Below, one piece after another: positions 8,412-19,411 of a stretch of DNA of 64,000 nt (position 1 is its first letter; every line of letters begins with the position of its first letter). The notes under the pieces are model-generated. The model searched no databases. It was not told where the DNA came from and was given only the letters and a program-made list of their open reading frames with translations. The stretch spans positions 1-64,000 of the forward strand of contig FONB01000002.1 in assembly GCA_900112785.1 (NCBI GenBank). The letters are read 5' to 3'. Origin of the DNA: Phytobacter palmae. GTDB lineage: Bacteria; Pseudomonadota; Gammaproteobacteria; Enterobacterales; Enterobacteriaceae. The position numbers and the translations under genes were made by a program.

Positions 8412-9200
8412 TCACATAGAACCGAGACGTTTCTGCGCCTGTTTTGCACCTTCAGTACCCGGGTACTTCGCGACCACCTGCTGATAAACGGCTTTCGCCT
8501 TCGCCGTGTCACCTTTGTCTTGCATGATCACGCCGACTTTGAACATCGCATCTGGCGCTTTCGGTGATTTCGGGTAATTTTTCACCACGGAGGCAAAATA
8601 AAACGCCGCATCATCCTTTTTGCCCTTGTTGTAATTCAACTGTCCCAGCCAGTAGTTGGCATTCGGAACATAGGTTGAATCAGGGTATTTCTTCACAAAG
8701 TTCTGGAATGCGACAATGGCGTCATCCTGGCGAGATTTATCCTGCACCAGCGCAATTGCGGCATTGTAATCGGTATTGGCATCACCGCTTTGGACCGGCG
8801 CGCCAGAGGCTGCCGCTTCGTCAGGCGCTGCCTGCGCTGCTGCCCCGCCCTGATCGCCCGAAGCCTGCTGCGTTTGCCCTGCCGCACCGCCATTGCTCAG
8901 ACTACCGATCTGCTGCTGAATTTGCTGCTGACGTTCAACAACCTGATTTAATTGGTACTGACTTTCCTGAATTTGGCCGCGCAGGGTGTCAATATCCGCC
9001 TGGTTATCAGCGAGTTGTTGCTGGAGTTGAGTTAAAAGCTGGCTGTGAGCATTAGAAATACGCTCGAGTTGAGTGACACGGTCTTCGACCGAGCCTGAGC
9101 CGACACTACTGATTGGCGCTTGAGCATTAGCGGCCCAGGGGGCCGCTATGCCAACCAGTAACGACAGACTCAATAGATGATGTCTGAGGTTACTGCTCAT
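8412..9200 (-). CDS. cpoB: Cell division coordinator, Tol-Pal associated
   Basis: CpoB (YbgF) is periplasmic and links peptidoglycan synthesis (PBP1B) with Tol-mediated outer-membrane constriction. The 262-residue protein has a signal peptide cleaved near ANA|QAP. A trimerising coiled coil rich in Gln and Leu spans about residues 38-95, followed by a low-complexity Gly/Ala/Gln linker. The C-terminus has TPR repeats (DYNAAIALV...YYLGQL-type units). It is the last gene of the tol-pal operon, 9 bases after pal. Confidence 0.95.
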   Translation of the reverse strand: MSSNLRHHLLSLSLLVGIAAPWAANAQAPISSVGSGSVEDRVTQLERISNAHSQLLTQLQQQLADNQADIDTLRGQIQESQYQLNQVVERQQQIQQQIGSLSNGGAAGQTQQASGDQGGAAAQAAPDEAAASGAPVQSGDANTDYNAAIALVQDKSRQDDAIVAFQNFVKKYPDSTYVPNANYWLGQLNYNKGKKDDAAFYFASVVKNYPKSPKAPDAMFKVGVIMQDKGDTAKAKAVYQQVVAKYPGTEGAKQAQKRLGSM

Positions 9201-9209
9201 GCAATTCTC

Positions 9210-9746
<537 letters not shown>

Positions 9747-9749
9747 TTA

Positions 9750-11048
9750 TTATTTAGACAGATACGGCGACCAGGCAGGGGATTTTACCTGTCCATCAGA
9801 CGCCGGAATACGCGCTTTGAAACGCCCATCTGTAGAAACCAGATTCAGCACGGATCCCATCCCCTGAGAAGAGCTGTAGATTACCATCGTGCCGTTAGGT
9901 GCCAGACTCGGCGATTCATCCAGGAACGTTGACGATAAAACCTGCACGCCACCCGCTACCAGATCCTGCTTGGCAATGTGTTGCTGACCGCCATCGGAGC
10001 TCACCATTACCATAAACTTGCCGTCAGCGCTTACGTCAGCATCCTGGTTTTGTGAACCCTGCCAGGTGATACGCTGTGCAGCACCGCCATTAACGTTAAT
10101 TTTATAAACCTGCGGACGACCCGCCTGGTCGGAGGTAAATGCCAGATTCTGGCTATCCGGGAACCAGGTTGGTTCAGTGTTGTTACTGCGACCATCTGTC
10201 ACCTGACGGATTTGACCCGACGCCAGATCCATTACATAGATGTTCAGGCTACCGGTTTTTGACAGCGCAAAGGCAATCTTAGAACCATCGGGAGAGAATG
10301 CTGGCGCACCGTTGTGACGCGGGAAAGAGGCGACCTGGCGAATTGCAGTGCTGGAAAGATCCTGAATTACCAGCGCAGAACGACCACTTTCGAAGGTTAC
10401 GTATGCGAGTTTAGAGGCATCTGGCGACCATGCCGGAGACATCAGCGGCTGCGAAGAGCGGTGTACAACAGCCGTGTTGAAACCATCATAGTCAGAAACG
10501 CGCAGTTCATACGGGAACTGGCCGCCATTGCTCTGCACGACATATGCGATACGGGTACGGAATGCACCTTTAATGCCAGTCAGTTTCTGGAACACATCGT
10601 CGCTGGCAGTGTGCGCGCCATAGCGTAGCCACTGTTTGCTGACGTTGAAGGAGTTCTGCGCCAGTACGGTACCCGGCGCACCACCAGTGTCGACCAGCTG
10701 GTAAGCCACTTTATAGGTGCCATCCGGGTTCGGGCTAACTTGCCCTACAACGACGGCATCAATACCCAGCGCAGACCAGGCCGCCGGCTGAACTTCCTGG
10801 GCTGTCGCCGGCTGCTGAGGCAGACGAGAACGATCCAGAGGATTGAATTTACCGCTGTTACGCAGATCCGACGCCACGATATTGCCGATATCCTCTGGCG
10901 CACCGCCAGGCCCCGCCCACTGGAAGGGCACAACACCGATTGGGCGTGCCGAGTCCACCCCCTGGGTGATCTCGATACGTACTTCTGCGTGCAGCACCGC
11001 TGCCCACAGCATCAGAAAACCAAACGCTACACGTAATGCCTGCTTCAT
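9750..11048 (-). CDS. tolB: Tol-Pal system protein TolB
   Basis: TolB is the periplasmic component that binds Pal and TolA. It has 432 residues, two more than in E. coli (extra C-terminal Ser-Lys). The signal peptide ends at VLHA|EVR. An N-terminal alpha/beta domain is followed by a six-bladed beta-propeller with repeated S-P-A/T-W-S/F-P-D motifs ([39 protein letters not shown]). It lies 131 bases after tolA, enough for an additional promoter, and 27 bases before pal. Confidence 0.97.
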   Translation of the reverse strand: MKQALRVAFGFLMLWAAVLHAEVRIEITQGVDSARPIGVVPFQWAGPGGAPEDIGNIVASDLRNSGKFNPLDRSRLPQQPATAQEVQPAAWSALGIDAVVVGQVSPNPDGTYKVAYQLVDTGGAPGTVLAQNSFNVSKQWLRYGAHTASDDVFQKLTGIKGAFRTRIAYVVQSNGGQFPYELRVSDYDGFNTAVVHRSSQPLMSPAWSPDASKLAYVTFESGRSALVIQDLSSTAIRQVASFPRHNGAPAFSPDGSKIAFALSKTGSLNIYVMDLASGQIRQVTDGRSNNTEPTWFPDSQNLAFTSDQAGRPQVYKINVNGGAAQRITWQGSQNQDADVSADGKFMVMVSSDGGQQHIAKQDLVAGGVQVLSSTFLDESPSLAPNGTMVIYSSSQGMGSVLNLVSTDGRFKARIPASDGQVKSPAWSPYLSK

Positions 11049-11179
11049 CTTATCTCCCTTATCCGGGCGGAAAACCCGCGATAATTTAGCAGAATGTTAA
11101 CAAACTCAATTATACAAAACTACCAAAACACCAGGACTAACTTAGTCTGTTTTCCCCGCCTGTGCAGAAGAATTCGTAA

Positions 11180-12475
11180 CTAAGGTTTAAAGTCCAGCGG
11201 TACGTTTTTAAAGACCTTATAGACCTCAGCCGTTGGCGGTTTAGGGAACTTCGACATGCGATTTGTCGCGGCTAACATCGCCTGACAAAAGGCAGGGTCG
11301 CCACCTTCCTGAGCCACTGAGAGCAAAGTACCGTCTTCTGCAATTTTCACACGCAACGTACAGGTTTTGCCCGCATAAGTGTCCCAGTCATACAGATGCC
11401 CCTTAATCGCCGCCTGCACTTGAGACATATACGCACTGATATCAGCCTGAGACGCACCACCCTGGCCTGCCTTACTTCCTTTAGCAGGTGAATCGCCACC
11501 TGTGGTACCACTGGCATGACCTTTCGGTGCATTCTTACCTGAACTCAGGTCGCCCAGCAGATCATCGACGCCTGATGCAGCAGCTGCTTTTTCAGCAGCG
11601 GCTTTCTTGGCTGCAGCAGCCTTCTCTGCTGCGGCTTTCTTGTCGGCAGCGGCCTTTTCAGCAGCGGCTTTCTTATCTGCAGCAGCCTTCTCAGCAGCAG
11701 CCGCTTTTTCAGCGGCGGCTTTTTCTGCCGCAGCCTTCTCGGCAGCCGCGGCTTTTTCAGCGGCGGCCTTCTCTGCTGCCGCTTTTTTAGCGGCCTCTGC
11801 AGCCGCTTTCTTCTCAGCATCCTGCTGAGCTTTCTTCGCGGCTTCGGCTTCTGCTTTCTTCTGAGCATCGGCTGCAGCTTTAGCCGCTTCTGCTTCTGCT
11901 TTTTTCTTCGCATCCGCAGCTGCTTTCGCTGCATCTGCTTCTGCTTTTTTCTGTGCGTCTGCCGCAGCTTTCTTCGCCGCTTCCGCAGCTTCTTTTGCCT
12001 GTGCATCCGCTTTCGCTTTTGCATCAGCAGCGGCTTTTGCTGCAGCTTCTTCCGCCTGTTTTTGCGCTTCCTGCGCTTTCTTAGCGGCTTCTTCTGCTTT
12101 CTTCTGTTCTGCGGCCTGCTCACGGGCAGCTTCCTGCGCCTGTAAACGTTCCTGCTCAAGCTGTTTTAAGCGTTCCTGTTCGGCAGCCTGTTTTTCACGC
12201 AGTTCTTCTGCCTGTTGCTGAGCCTGCTTTTCACGCTGCTCTTGCGCACGCTTTGCGCTGGCCTGTTGCTGCTGCTGACGGTTGTAATTCTGGACAACGG
12301 CACCAGGATCGACCATTACCGCATCAATAGAAGAACCGCCGCCGCCACCCGCAGAAGCATCAATATGTTCATCAAACGAACTCCAGATCAGCAGTGCAAC
12401 CAGAATCACATGCAGCACCGCCGAAATAATTATCGCTCGTTTAAGTTTGTCGTTTTGTTCGGTTGCCTTTGACAC
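11180..12475 (-). CDS. tolA: Tol-Pal system protein TolA
   Basis: TolA spans the periplasm and transmits the proton-motive force from TolQ-TolR to TolB-Pal. It has 431 residues, slightly longer than in E. coli. There is one N-terminal membrane helix (AIIISAVLHVILVALLIWSS). A very long Ala/Lys/Glu-rich helical domain II with many KAAAEKAAA-type repeats covers about residues 65-300. The globular domain III contains two Cys (GKTCTLRV, AFCQAML). Length differences from relatives probably reflect repeat number. It lies 38 bases after tolR. Confidence 0.96.
   Translation of the reverse strand: MSKATEQNDKLKRAIIISAVLHVILVALLIWSSFDEHIDASAGGGGGSSIDAVMVDPGAVVQNYNRQQQQQASAKRAQEQREKQAQQQAEELREKQAAEQERLKQLEQERLQAQEAAREQAAEQKKAEEAAKKAQEAQKQAEEAAAKAAADAKAKADAQAKEAAEAAKKAAADAQKKAEADAAKAAADAKKKAEAEAAKAAADAQKKAEAEAAKKAQQDAEKKAAAEAAKKAAAEKAAAEKAAAAEKAAAEKAAAEKAAAAEKAAADKKAAAEKAAADKKAAAEKAAAAKKAAAEKAAAASGVDDLLGDLSSGKNAPKGHASGTTGGDSPAKGSKAGQGGASQADISAYMSQVQAAIKGHLYDWDTYAGKTCTLRVKIAEDGTLLSVAQEGGDPAFCQAMLAATNRMSKFPKPPTAEVYKVFKNVPLDFKP
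11590..12080 (-). repeat. Tandem codon repeats encoding TolA domain II
   Basis: Within tolA the DNA is an imperfect tandem array of Ala-Ala-Lys/Glu codons (units such as GCTGCAGCCTTCTC on the plus strand). This is the source of long but meaningless open frames on the other strand. Slippage could change its length between strains. Confidence 0.75.
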
Positions 12476-12513
12476 TCTCGGTTCCCAAAAACTGCCGCCT
12501 GTTAAGCCGGTGA

Positions 12514-12951
12514 TCAGATAGGCTGCGTCATCAAGCCAACCGATTTAACACCCGCGCTGTGTAACAGGTTTAGCGCTTTAATGATTTCATCGTAAGGCAC
12601 TTCTTTTGCGCCACCGATCAAGAAAACGGTTTTCGGATTCGATTGCAGGCGACGCTGCGCTTCTGCAATCACTTGCTCTGGCGGTAGCTGATCCATGCGA
12701 TCTTTTTCTACCACCACGCTGTACTGTCCGACACCGGAAACCTCAATAATGACCGGAGGATCGTCATTGGTGCTGACGGTTTTCGACTCTGTCGCATCCG
12801 GCAGGTCAACCTCCACGCTCTGGGTGATGATCGGTGCGGTTGCCATAAAGATCAGCAACAGCACCAGTAGCACGTCCAGCAGCGGAACAATATTGATTTC
12901 GGATTTGAGGCCGCGACTGTTACGGCTGCCCCGTCCACGCGTTCTGGCCAT
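12514..12951 (-). CDS. tolR: Tol-Pal system protein TolR
   Basis: TolR is an ExbD/TolR-family inner-membrane protein that forms the proton channel with TolQ. It has 145 residues, 3 more than in E. coli because of an extended basic N-terminus (MARTRGRGSRNSRG). The single membrane helix carries the essential aspartate (Asp26 in VPLLDVLLVLLL), followed by a periplasmic domain ending VGLMTQPI. It starts 3 bases after tolQ. Confidence 0.96.
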   Translation of the reverse strand: MARTRGRGSRNSRGLKSEINIVPLLDVLLVLLLIFMATAPIITQSVEVDLPDATESKTVSTNDDPPVIIEVSGVGQYSVVVEKDRMDQLPPEQVIAEAQRRLQSNPKTVFLIGGAKEVPYDEIIKALNLLHSAGVKSVGLMTQPI

Positions 12952-12954
12952 GGT

Positions 12955-14048
<1,094 letters not shown>

Positions 14049-14142
14049 TTTACATCCCGGTAATGCAAAAAAAGTTAGAGCTTTTAAACTTCGCTACTAT
14101 ACGCGCGGGGGAGATGGTTTGGAATGGGTAGAAGTAAACGGA

Positions 14143-14176
14143 GAGTAAAAATATATGGGCTTTTGCAAGCCCATAT
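14143..14176 (-). terminator. Terminator of the cyd operon (after ybgE)
   Basis: A 10-bp perfect stem (ATATGGGCTT / AAGCCCATAT) with loop TTGC is followed on the minus strand by ATTTTTAC. It lies 20 bases beyond the ybgE stop codon. Confidence 0.8.
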
Positions 14177-14196
14177 CATAAGCGGAGATTTCTTAT

Positions 14197-14490
14197 TCAA
14201 AAGAAGAAGAAAATCAAACCAGCCAGCATAACCAGGTCTGCGATCAGCGGACAAAAAATGCCTTGCCAGTGAACCGCGCGGGGACGAAATCCCACCCCAT
14301 GAATCACACCAGCGCAGACGGCCCACATCAGCAGAAAGCCATGCCAGACCTCCAGGTCACTGGTCTTTGCAGCAAAGCGTGCGGGATCCCAAAAGATACA
14401 ACCTGCCAGCACTAATGCCATAATTAAGGAAAGCGCCCTTAACGGGCGCTTGTCCATTACCGCATAAAGTTTCGCGATAATCTCGTTCAT
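14197..14490 (-). CDS. ybgE: Cyd operon membrane protein YbgE
   Basis: This small inner-membrane protein (97 residues) is always found with cydABX and has no proven function. It has three predicted membrane segments and the conserved stretch LYAVMDKRPLRALS. The ATG at 14490 overlaps the last base of the cydX stop codon (TGATG); the TTG one codon upstream is less likely. It is the last gene of the cyd operon, followed by a terminator. Confidence 0.92.
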   Translation of the reverse strand: MNEIIAKLYAVMDKRPLRALSLIMALVLAGCIFWDPARFAAKTSDLEVWHGFLLMWAVCAGVIHGVGFRPRAVHWQGIFCPLIADLVMLAGLIFFFF

Positions 14491-14606
14491 CAATGCTCTT
14501 CTTGCTTACCGGCTTTCAACGCTTCCACATGTTCAAATGCCAGCGCCGTAATCACTCCAAAAGCACAGGCAAGAAGCGTTCCTAAAATCCATGCGAAATA
14601 CCACAT
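14490..14606 (-). CDS. cydX: Cytochrome bd-I accessory subunit CydX
   Basis: A 38-residue single-helix membrane protein (starts MWYFAWILGTLLAC, ends KAGKQEEH), needed for stability and activity of cytochrome bd-I. It lies 14 bases after cydB and overlaps ybgE by one base. Sequence and position agree with E. coli CydX, which has 37 residues. Confidence 0.94.
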   Translation of the reverse strand: MWYFAWILGTLLACAFGVITALAFEHVEALKAGKQEEH

Positions 14607-14620
14607 TATCAGCTCCTTAC

Positions 14621-15760
14621 TTAGTACAGAGAGTGGGTGTTGCTTTCGATGTCTTCTTTCGTAATACGACCGAACATTTTCCAGTAACACCAGGCGGTGT
14701 AGATCAGGACGATCGGTACGAAGACCAGTGCCACAAAAGTCATCAGGTTCAGGGTCATCTGACTGGAGGTAGCGTCCCACATAGTCAGACTGGCGTTCAT
14801 CATAATGCTCGACGGCATAATGAACGGGAACATCGCGACACCGGCAGTCAGGATGATGCAGGCCAGCGTCAGTGAAGAGAACACGAACGCCAGCGCGCCT
14901 TTTTCCGCACGCGAAGTCAGCACGGTCAGCAGCGGCAGCACCACGCCAAGCGCAGGGATCGCCCACAGAGCCGGGATATTATTAAAGTTCGCCAGCCAGG
15001 CTCCTGCCTGACGCGTTACTTCTTTGGTCAGCGGGTTGGAAGCAGCATGGTGGTCCATCGCGGAAGTCACGACGTAACCATCAATACCGTATACCACCCA
15101 CACCCCGGCCAGCACGAAGCAGACCGCGGTAATCAGCGCGGCAACCTGCGACGTTGTTCGCGCACGCAGATGCAGTTCACCCACCGTACGCATTTGCAGA
15201 TAGGTTGCGCCCTGGGTGATGATCATCGCTACGCTTACCACACCCGCCAGCAGACCAAACGGGTTCAGCAACTGGAAGAAGTTCCCGGTATAGGTCAGAC
15301 GCAGATATTCATCCACGCTGAACGGTACGCCCTGCAGCAGGTTACCGAAAGCGACACCAATGACCAGCGGCGGCACAAAGCTACCAATGAAAATGCCCCA
15401 GTCCCACATATTGCGCCAGCGGCTCTCTTCGATCTTAGAACGGTAATCAAAACCTACCGGACGGAAGAACAGGGACGCCAGCACCAGAATCATCGCCACA
15501 TAGAAACCAGAGAATGCAGCGGCATAGACCATTGGCCAGGCGGCGAATAGTGCGCCGCCCGCTGTGATCAGCCATACCTGATTACCGTCCCAGTGGGGTG
15601 CGATAGAGTTAATCATCACGCGACGTTCGGTATCGCTACGACCCAGGAAACGGGTGAGCATGCCCACCCCCATGTCGAAGCCGTCGGTGACGGCGAAACC
15701 GATCAGCAGAATGCCAACCAGCAGCCACCAGATAAAACGTAATACTTCATAATCGATCAT
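14621..15760 (-). CDS. cydB: Cytochrome bd-I ubiquinol oxidase subunit II
   Basis: CydB pairs with CydA in the high-affinity quinol oxidase that reduces O2 to water without proton pumping. Its 379 residues match the E. coli length and contain multiple membrane helices. The N-terminus MIDYEVLRFIWWLLVGILLIG is family-typical. It lies 15 bases after cydA. Confidence 0.98.
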   Translation of the reverse strand: MIDYEVLRFIWWLLVGILLIGFAVTDGFDMGVGMLTRFLGRSDTERRVMINSIAPHWDGNQVWLITAGGALFAAWPMVYAAAFSGFYVAMILVLASLFFRPVGFDYRSKIEESRWRNMWDWGIFIGSFVPPLVIGVAFGNLLQGVPFSVDEYLRLTYTGNFFQLLNPFGLLAGVVSVAMIITQGATYLQMRTVGELHLRARTTSQVAALITAVCFVLAGVWVVYGIDGYVVTSAMDHHAASNPLTKEVTRQAGAWLANFNNIPALWAIPALGVVLPLLTVLTSRAEKGALAFVFSSLTLACIILTAGVAMFPFIMPSSIMMNASLTMWDATSSQMTLNLMTFVALVFVPIVLIYTAWCYWKMFGRITKEDIESNTHSLY

Positions 15761-15775
15761 TTGACGACTCCTGTC

Positions 15776-17344
15776 TTAGCGTGCCGGCTGAGAAGCCACA
15801 GTGGACTGCTCGTAATGATAGCGGCCAGTTTTCAGGCTGCTTGGGCCCAGGCGTGCGAACTTGAACATCAAGAACATTTCAGCCACCAGGAACAGGGTAT
15901 ACAGACCGCAAATCAGGATCATTGAGAACAGCAGATCGCCTGCGGTCAGGGTCGAGTTCGCCACGGCGGTCGGCAGCATTTCACCGATAGCCCACGGTTG
16001 ACGACCGTACTCCGCTACAAACCAGCCGGATTCGATAGCAATCCACGGCAGCGGTATGCCATACAGTGCGGCACGCAGCAGCCATTTTTTCTCGCCAATA
16101 CGGTTACGGCAGACGGTCCAGAACGACACGGCGATGATGAGTAACATCAGCACGCCACACGCCACCATAATACGGAAAGCGAAGTACAGCGGCGCCACAC
16201 GAGGAATGGAGTCCTGCGTAGCCTGTTTAATCTGCGCTTCTGTCGCATCCGCCACATTCGGCGTATAGCGTTTGAGCAGTAAACCGTAACCGAGGTCTTT
16301 CTTCACGTTGTTGAACTCATCGCGTACGGATGGGTCTTTCGAACCAGAACGCAGTTGTTCAAGCAGGTGATACGCCTTCATACCGTTACGGATACGCTCT
16401 TCATGCTGCACCATCAGGTCTTTCAGGCCGATAACCGGCGTGTCAACAGAGCGGGTAGCAATGATGCCCAGCGCGTAAGGGATCTGGATGGACATATGGT
16501 TTTTCTGCGCATCCTGATCCGGAATACCAAACAGGGTGAACGCTGCAGGCGCAGGTTGGGTTTCCCACTCTGCTTCGATAGCCGCCAGTTTGGTTTTCTG
16601 TACGTCACCCATTTCATAGCCGGATTCATCACCCAGTACGATAACGGATAGCACAGCAGCCATACCGAAGCTCGCTGCGATAGCGAAGGAACGTTTGGCG
16701 AACGCGATATCGCGACCGCGCAGCAGATAGTAAGAGCTGATGCCAAGGATGAAGATGGCACCGCAGGTATAGCCAGAGGCCACGGTATGGACAAATTTCA
16801 CCTGAGCAACCGGGTTCAGTACCAGTTCGGCGAAGCTGACCATTTCCATACGCATGGTTTCGAAGTTGAAATCTGCAGCAACCGGGTTTTGCATCCAGCC
16901 GTTTGCTACAAGGATCCACAACGCGGACAAGTTGGAGCCCAGCGCGACCAGCCAGGTCACTGCCATATGCTGTACTTTGCCCAGACGATCCCAGCCGAAG
17001 AAAAACAGACCTACAAAAGTGGACTCGAGGAAGAAGGCCATCAAACCTTCAATGGCCAGTGGCGCACCGAAAATGTCCCCAACGTAGTGAGAATAGTAAG
17101 ACCAGTTTGTCCCGAACTGGAACTCCATGGTCAAACCGGTGGCCACGCCCAGTGCGAAGTTGATACCAAACAACTTGCCCCAGAACTTGGTCATATCTTT
17201 ATAAATCTGTTTGCCGGAGAGGACGTAGACCGTTTCCATAATGGCCAGCAAGAACGCCATACCGAGCGTCAGTGGCACAAAAAGGAAGTGGTACATCGCG
17301 GTCAAGGCAAACTGCAAACGTGACAGTTCGACTATATCTAACAT
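15776..17344 (-). CDS. cydA: Cytochrome bd-I ubiquinol oxidase subunit I
   Basis: CydA carries hemes b558, b595 and d and the quinol-oxidising Q-loop. It has 522 residues starting [10 protein letters not shown], including His19 (heme ligand in MYHFLF), the region [15 protein letters not shown] with the b558 histidine, and the Q-loop between about residues 235 and 320. The Q-loop segment around [13 protein letters not shown] is the most divergent part. Two ATG codons are adjacent; 17344 matches the family start. A 696-base upstream gap carries the regulatory region with an FNR box. Confidence 0.98.
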   Translation of the reverse strand: MLDIVELSRLQFALTAMYHFLFVPLTLGMAFLLAIMETVYVLSGKQIYKDMTKFWGKLFGINFALGVATGLTMEFQFGTNWSYYSHYVGDIFGAPLAIEGLMAFFLESTFVGLFFFGWDRLGKVQHMAVTWLVALGSNLSALWILVANGWMQNPVAADFNFETMRMEMVSFAELVLNPVAQVKFVHTVASGYTCGAIFILGISSYYLLRGRDIAFAKRSFAIAASFGMAAVLSVIVLGDESGYEMGDVQKTKLAAIEAEWETQPAPAAFTLFGIPDQDAQKNHMSIQIPYALGIIATRSVDTPVIGLKDLMVQHEERIRNGMKAYHLLEQLRSGSKDPSVRDEFNNVKKDLGYGLLLKRYTPNVADATEAQIKQATQDSIPRVAPLYFAFRIMVACGVLMLLIIAVSFWTVCRNRIGEKKWLLRAALYGIPLPWIAIESGWFVAEYGRQPWAIGEMLPTAVANSTLTAGDLLFSMILICGLYTLFLVAEMFLMFKFARLGPSSLKTGRYHYEQSTVASQPAR

Positions 17345-17676
17345 CATGACTCCTTGCTCATCGCATGAAGACTCCGAGAGTAAACCTCGTCAGCGAAGGT
17401 TTACACGCATGCCCCAATACAAAGTTGTTGCACTTTTAAATCACCATCAGCAATAACGTTGATGCTGATTCAAAAAAGTTACAACCACGTTAATAAAAAA
17501 CCCAAATTGATCTCTCGAATATATTACTCCGCAAACCCCTTACAATAAAAAGGTTTTTATTGGGTTTGTTTTACGTTTTTCGACAGTGATCAATTTATAC
17601 CGAATTTAGCAGTTTTAAACCAATTTGATCGGCGACAATTTAACTATTTTTAGCGCCATTTCCAAGCTTTTAAATA

Positions 17677-17690
17677 TTGATTTAAATCAA
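17677..17690 (-). promoter_or_regulatory. FNR box upstream of cydA
   Basis: TTGAT-TTAA-ATCAA is a perfect palindromic match to the FNR consensus TTGATNNNNATCAA. It lies 333 bases before the cydA start codon, in the region where the E. coli cyd promoters are found. Confidence 0.85.
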
Positions 17691-17963
17691 TTTCATTATT
17701 TTTTGTTAATTTTGTAGAGACGGCGCTTCTTTAGTAAAGATCGTGTTAACGATATGTATATCTTAACGCAAGCAACAGTTATCAAACGGGCGCGGAAGAT
17801 AAATAATTACGCGCTTATTTAACGTTTAATCCCTAAAGCACATCGTAACTGGCATAAACACCCTCCTCCATTATGTGAAATGGCTGGCTTTATTTATCTC
17901 AATAATTTCACAATAATTTCACCTACAGGAAAAAATATTTAACACCACAAGGTAATTATTCAA

Positions 17964-17992
17964 TAAAAAAGGCCGTGCAATGTTGCACAGCC
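17964..17992 (-). terminator. Terminator of the decarboxylase gene
   Basis: On the minus strand the stem GGCTGTGCAA/TTGCACGGCC (one G-U pair) is followed by TTTTTTATTG. It lies 52 bases after the stop codon of the decarboxylase gene. Confidence 0.85.
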
Positions 17993-18043
17993 CTAAGTAA
18001 AAATTTTACTGGAACGTTTTATTAACATTCCTCAGGGTTATGA

Positions 18044-19393
18044 CTATTGGCTTTCTGCGCTAATTTTCGCCAGTAATGCCAACAGAGCATCTACATCCTG
18101 CCGCTGTGTGCGCCAGGAAGAAACGCTGATACGGAGTGCTGGTCTTCCCTGCCAGCGGGTACTGCCAAACCAGGCTTTGCCAGAGGCTTGTGCCGCAGCC
18201 AGTACCGCCTCCGTTTGCGCGTCACTCCCGCAACGGAACAACACCTGATTAATCACCACCCGGTTCAACACGTCAAATCCATGCCGGGTCAGCCCCTCGC
18301 TGATAACACGCGCCAGCATGCAATGTCTGTCGACCATCTCTCGTACGCCCTGACGACCCAGCACACGTAGCGCGGCCCATACCGGGATACCACGCGGGCG
18401 ACGTGAAAACTCCAGCGTCAGGTTCTTCTGCGCATCGGCGCTGGCACTCATATAGACCGCGTCACTGTTCATCGCTCCAGCCAGCACCTGAGGGTCACGG
18501 CAAATCACCATCGCGCAATCATAAGGCGTATTCAGCCATTTATGGGCATCCGTGGTCCAGCTGTCCGCCAGATCAATCCCTTCCGTCAACGCCAGGTGCG
18601 ATGATGCTCGCGCCCAAAGGCCAAAGGCGCCGTCAACATGGACCCACGCCCCTGCGGCATGGGCTTGCGGGATAATATGCGCAAAAGGATCAAACTCGCC
18701 TGTATTCACCTCCCCTGCCTGCAGGCAAAGTATGGTGCGGGCATCAAGCGGCGGCAGTTGTTGTGCGTCAACACGCCCGAAAGCGTCTACTGGCGCAACA
18801 ATCAGTCGTGACATGCCAAACCCCAGAATACGCAGCGCCTTTTTCACCGTAATGTGAACCAGTTCTGAGACCACCACTTTGATTTCCGGCGCGCCGGACA
18901 GCCCGTCGTTGTCGATATCCCAGCCTTCGCGCGCCAGCAATGCGCGGCGCGCTGCCGCGAGGGCCGCCAGGGTACAAGCCGTTGCGCTGGTGCCAAATCC
19001 AACGGCGCTTTCACGCGGCAAATCCAGTGCTTCAAGGACCCAGCGGCCCGCGACACGCTCCACTTTGTCAGCCACCGGTGAGTTCAGAAACGACGACGCA
19101 CACTGATCCCAGGCGACCATCAGCCGCTCAGCCGCAGAGGCGGCAGGCAATGTCGCCCCTACCACGAAGCCAAAATACCCCGGTCCGTTTGACGCCGTGG
19201 TCGCAGGCGAACCAATATCATCCAGTAGCGCCAGCGTCTGTTCGGCGGACTCCCCTGCCTGCGGCAGCGGTTCATCAAAAGCGCTAAGCGCCGCGATAGC
19301 GTCAGCATCAGGAAAGACGCGTCGCGTGCTTATTCCTTCCAGATAACGTAAACCGCGTGCATCAGCCTCGGCCAGTAGCTCCCGTTCACTCAT
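18044..19393 (-). CDS. PLP-dependent amino acid decarboxylase (group II)
   Basis: This 449-residue protein belongs to the group II pyridoxal-phosphate decarboxylases (aromatic-amino-acid, glutamate and tyrosine decarboxylase superfamily; often labelled 'aspartate aminotransferase family'). Key features are the ring-stacking region SELVHITVKKALRILG (His180), the PLP-binding aspartate in HVDGAFG (Asp254) and the Schiff-base lysine in TTDAHKWLN (Lys285). No signal peptide is present, so it is cytoplasmic. It lies 18 bases downstream of an MFS transporter gene on the same strand. The substrate cannot be read from the sequence. I infer that it makes an amine or a similar product that the transporter exports. 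I know of no K-12 orthologue at this locus. Confidence 0.85.
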   Translation of the reverse strand: MSERELLAEADARGLRYLEGISTRRVFPDADAIAALSAFDEPLPQAGESAEQTLALLDDIGSPATTASNGPGYFGFVVGATLPAASAAERLMVAWDQCASSFLNSPVADKVERVAGRWVLEALDLPRESAVGFGTSATACTLAALAAARRALLAREGWDIDNDGLSGAPEIKVVVSELVHITVKKALRILGFGMSRLIVAPVDAFGRVDAQQLPPLDARTILCLQAGEVNTGEFDPFAHIIPQAHAAGAWVHVDGAFGLWARASSHLALTEGIDLADSWTTDAHKWLNTPYDCAMVICRDPQVLAGAMNSDAVYMSASADAQKNLTLEFSRRPRGIPVWAALRVLGRQGVREMVDRHCMLARVISEGLTRHGFDVLNRVVINQVLFRCGSDAQTEAVLAAAQASGKAWFGSTRWQGRPALRISVSSWRTQRQDVDALLALLAKISAESQ

Positions 19394-19411
19394 ATCACCA
19401 CCCCTGTTGTA

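Larger units (their letters stand above)
17348..18043. other. 696-base intergenic region: cyd control region
   Basis: No coding sequence could be supported. The part next to cydA is A+T-rich and holds an FNR box (17677-17690) and several TTGATC/GATCAA half-sites, as expected for the multi-promoter, FNR/ArcA-controlled cydAB region. The far end holds the terminator of the neighbouring decarboxylase gene. Confidence 0.7.

Noticed and set aside
11545-12159. Basic Arg/Lys-rich open frame in the tolA region, same strand in another frame
   Set aside because: Frame-shifted reading of the Ala/Lys codon repeats of tolA domain II; composition is an artefact of the repeat.
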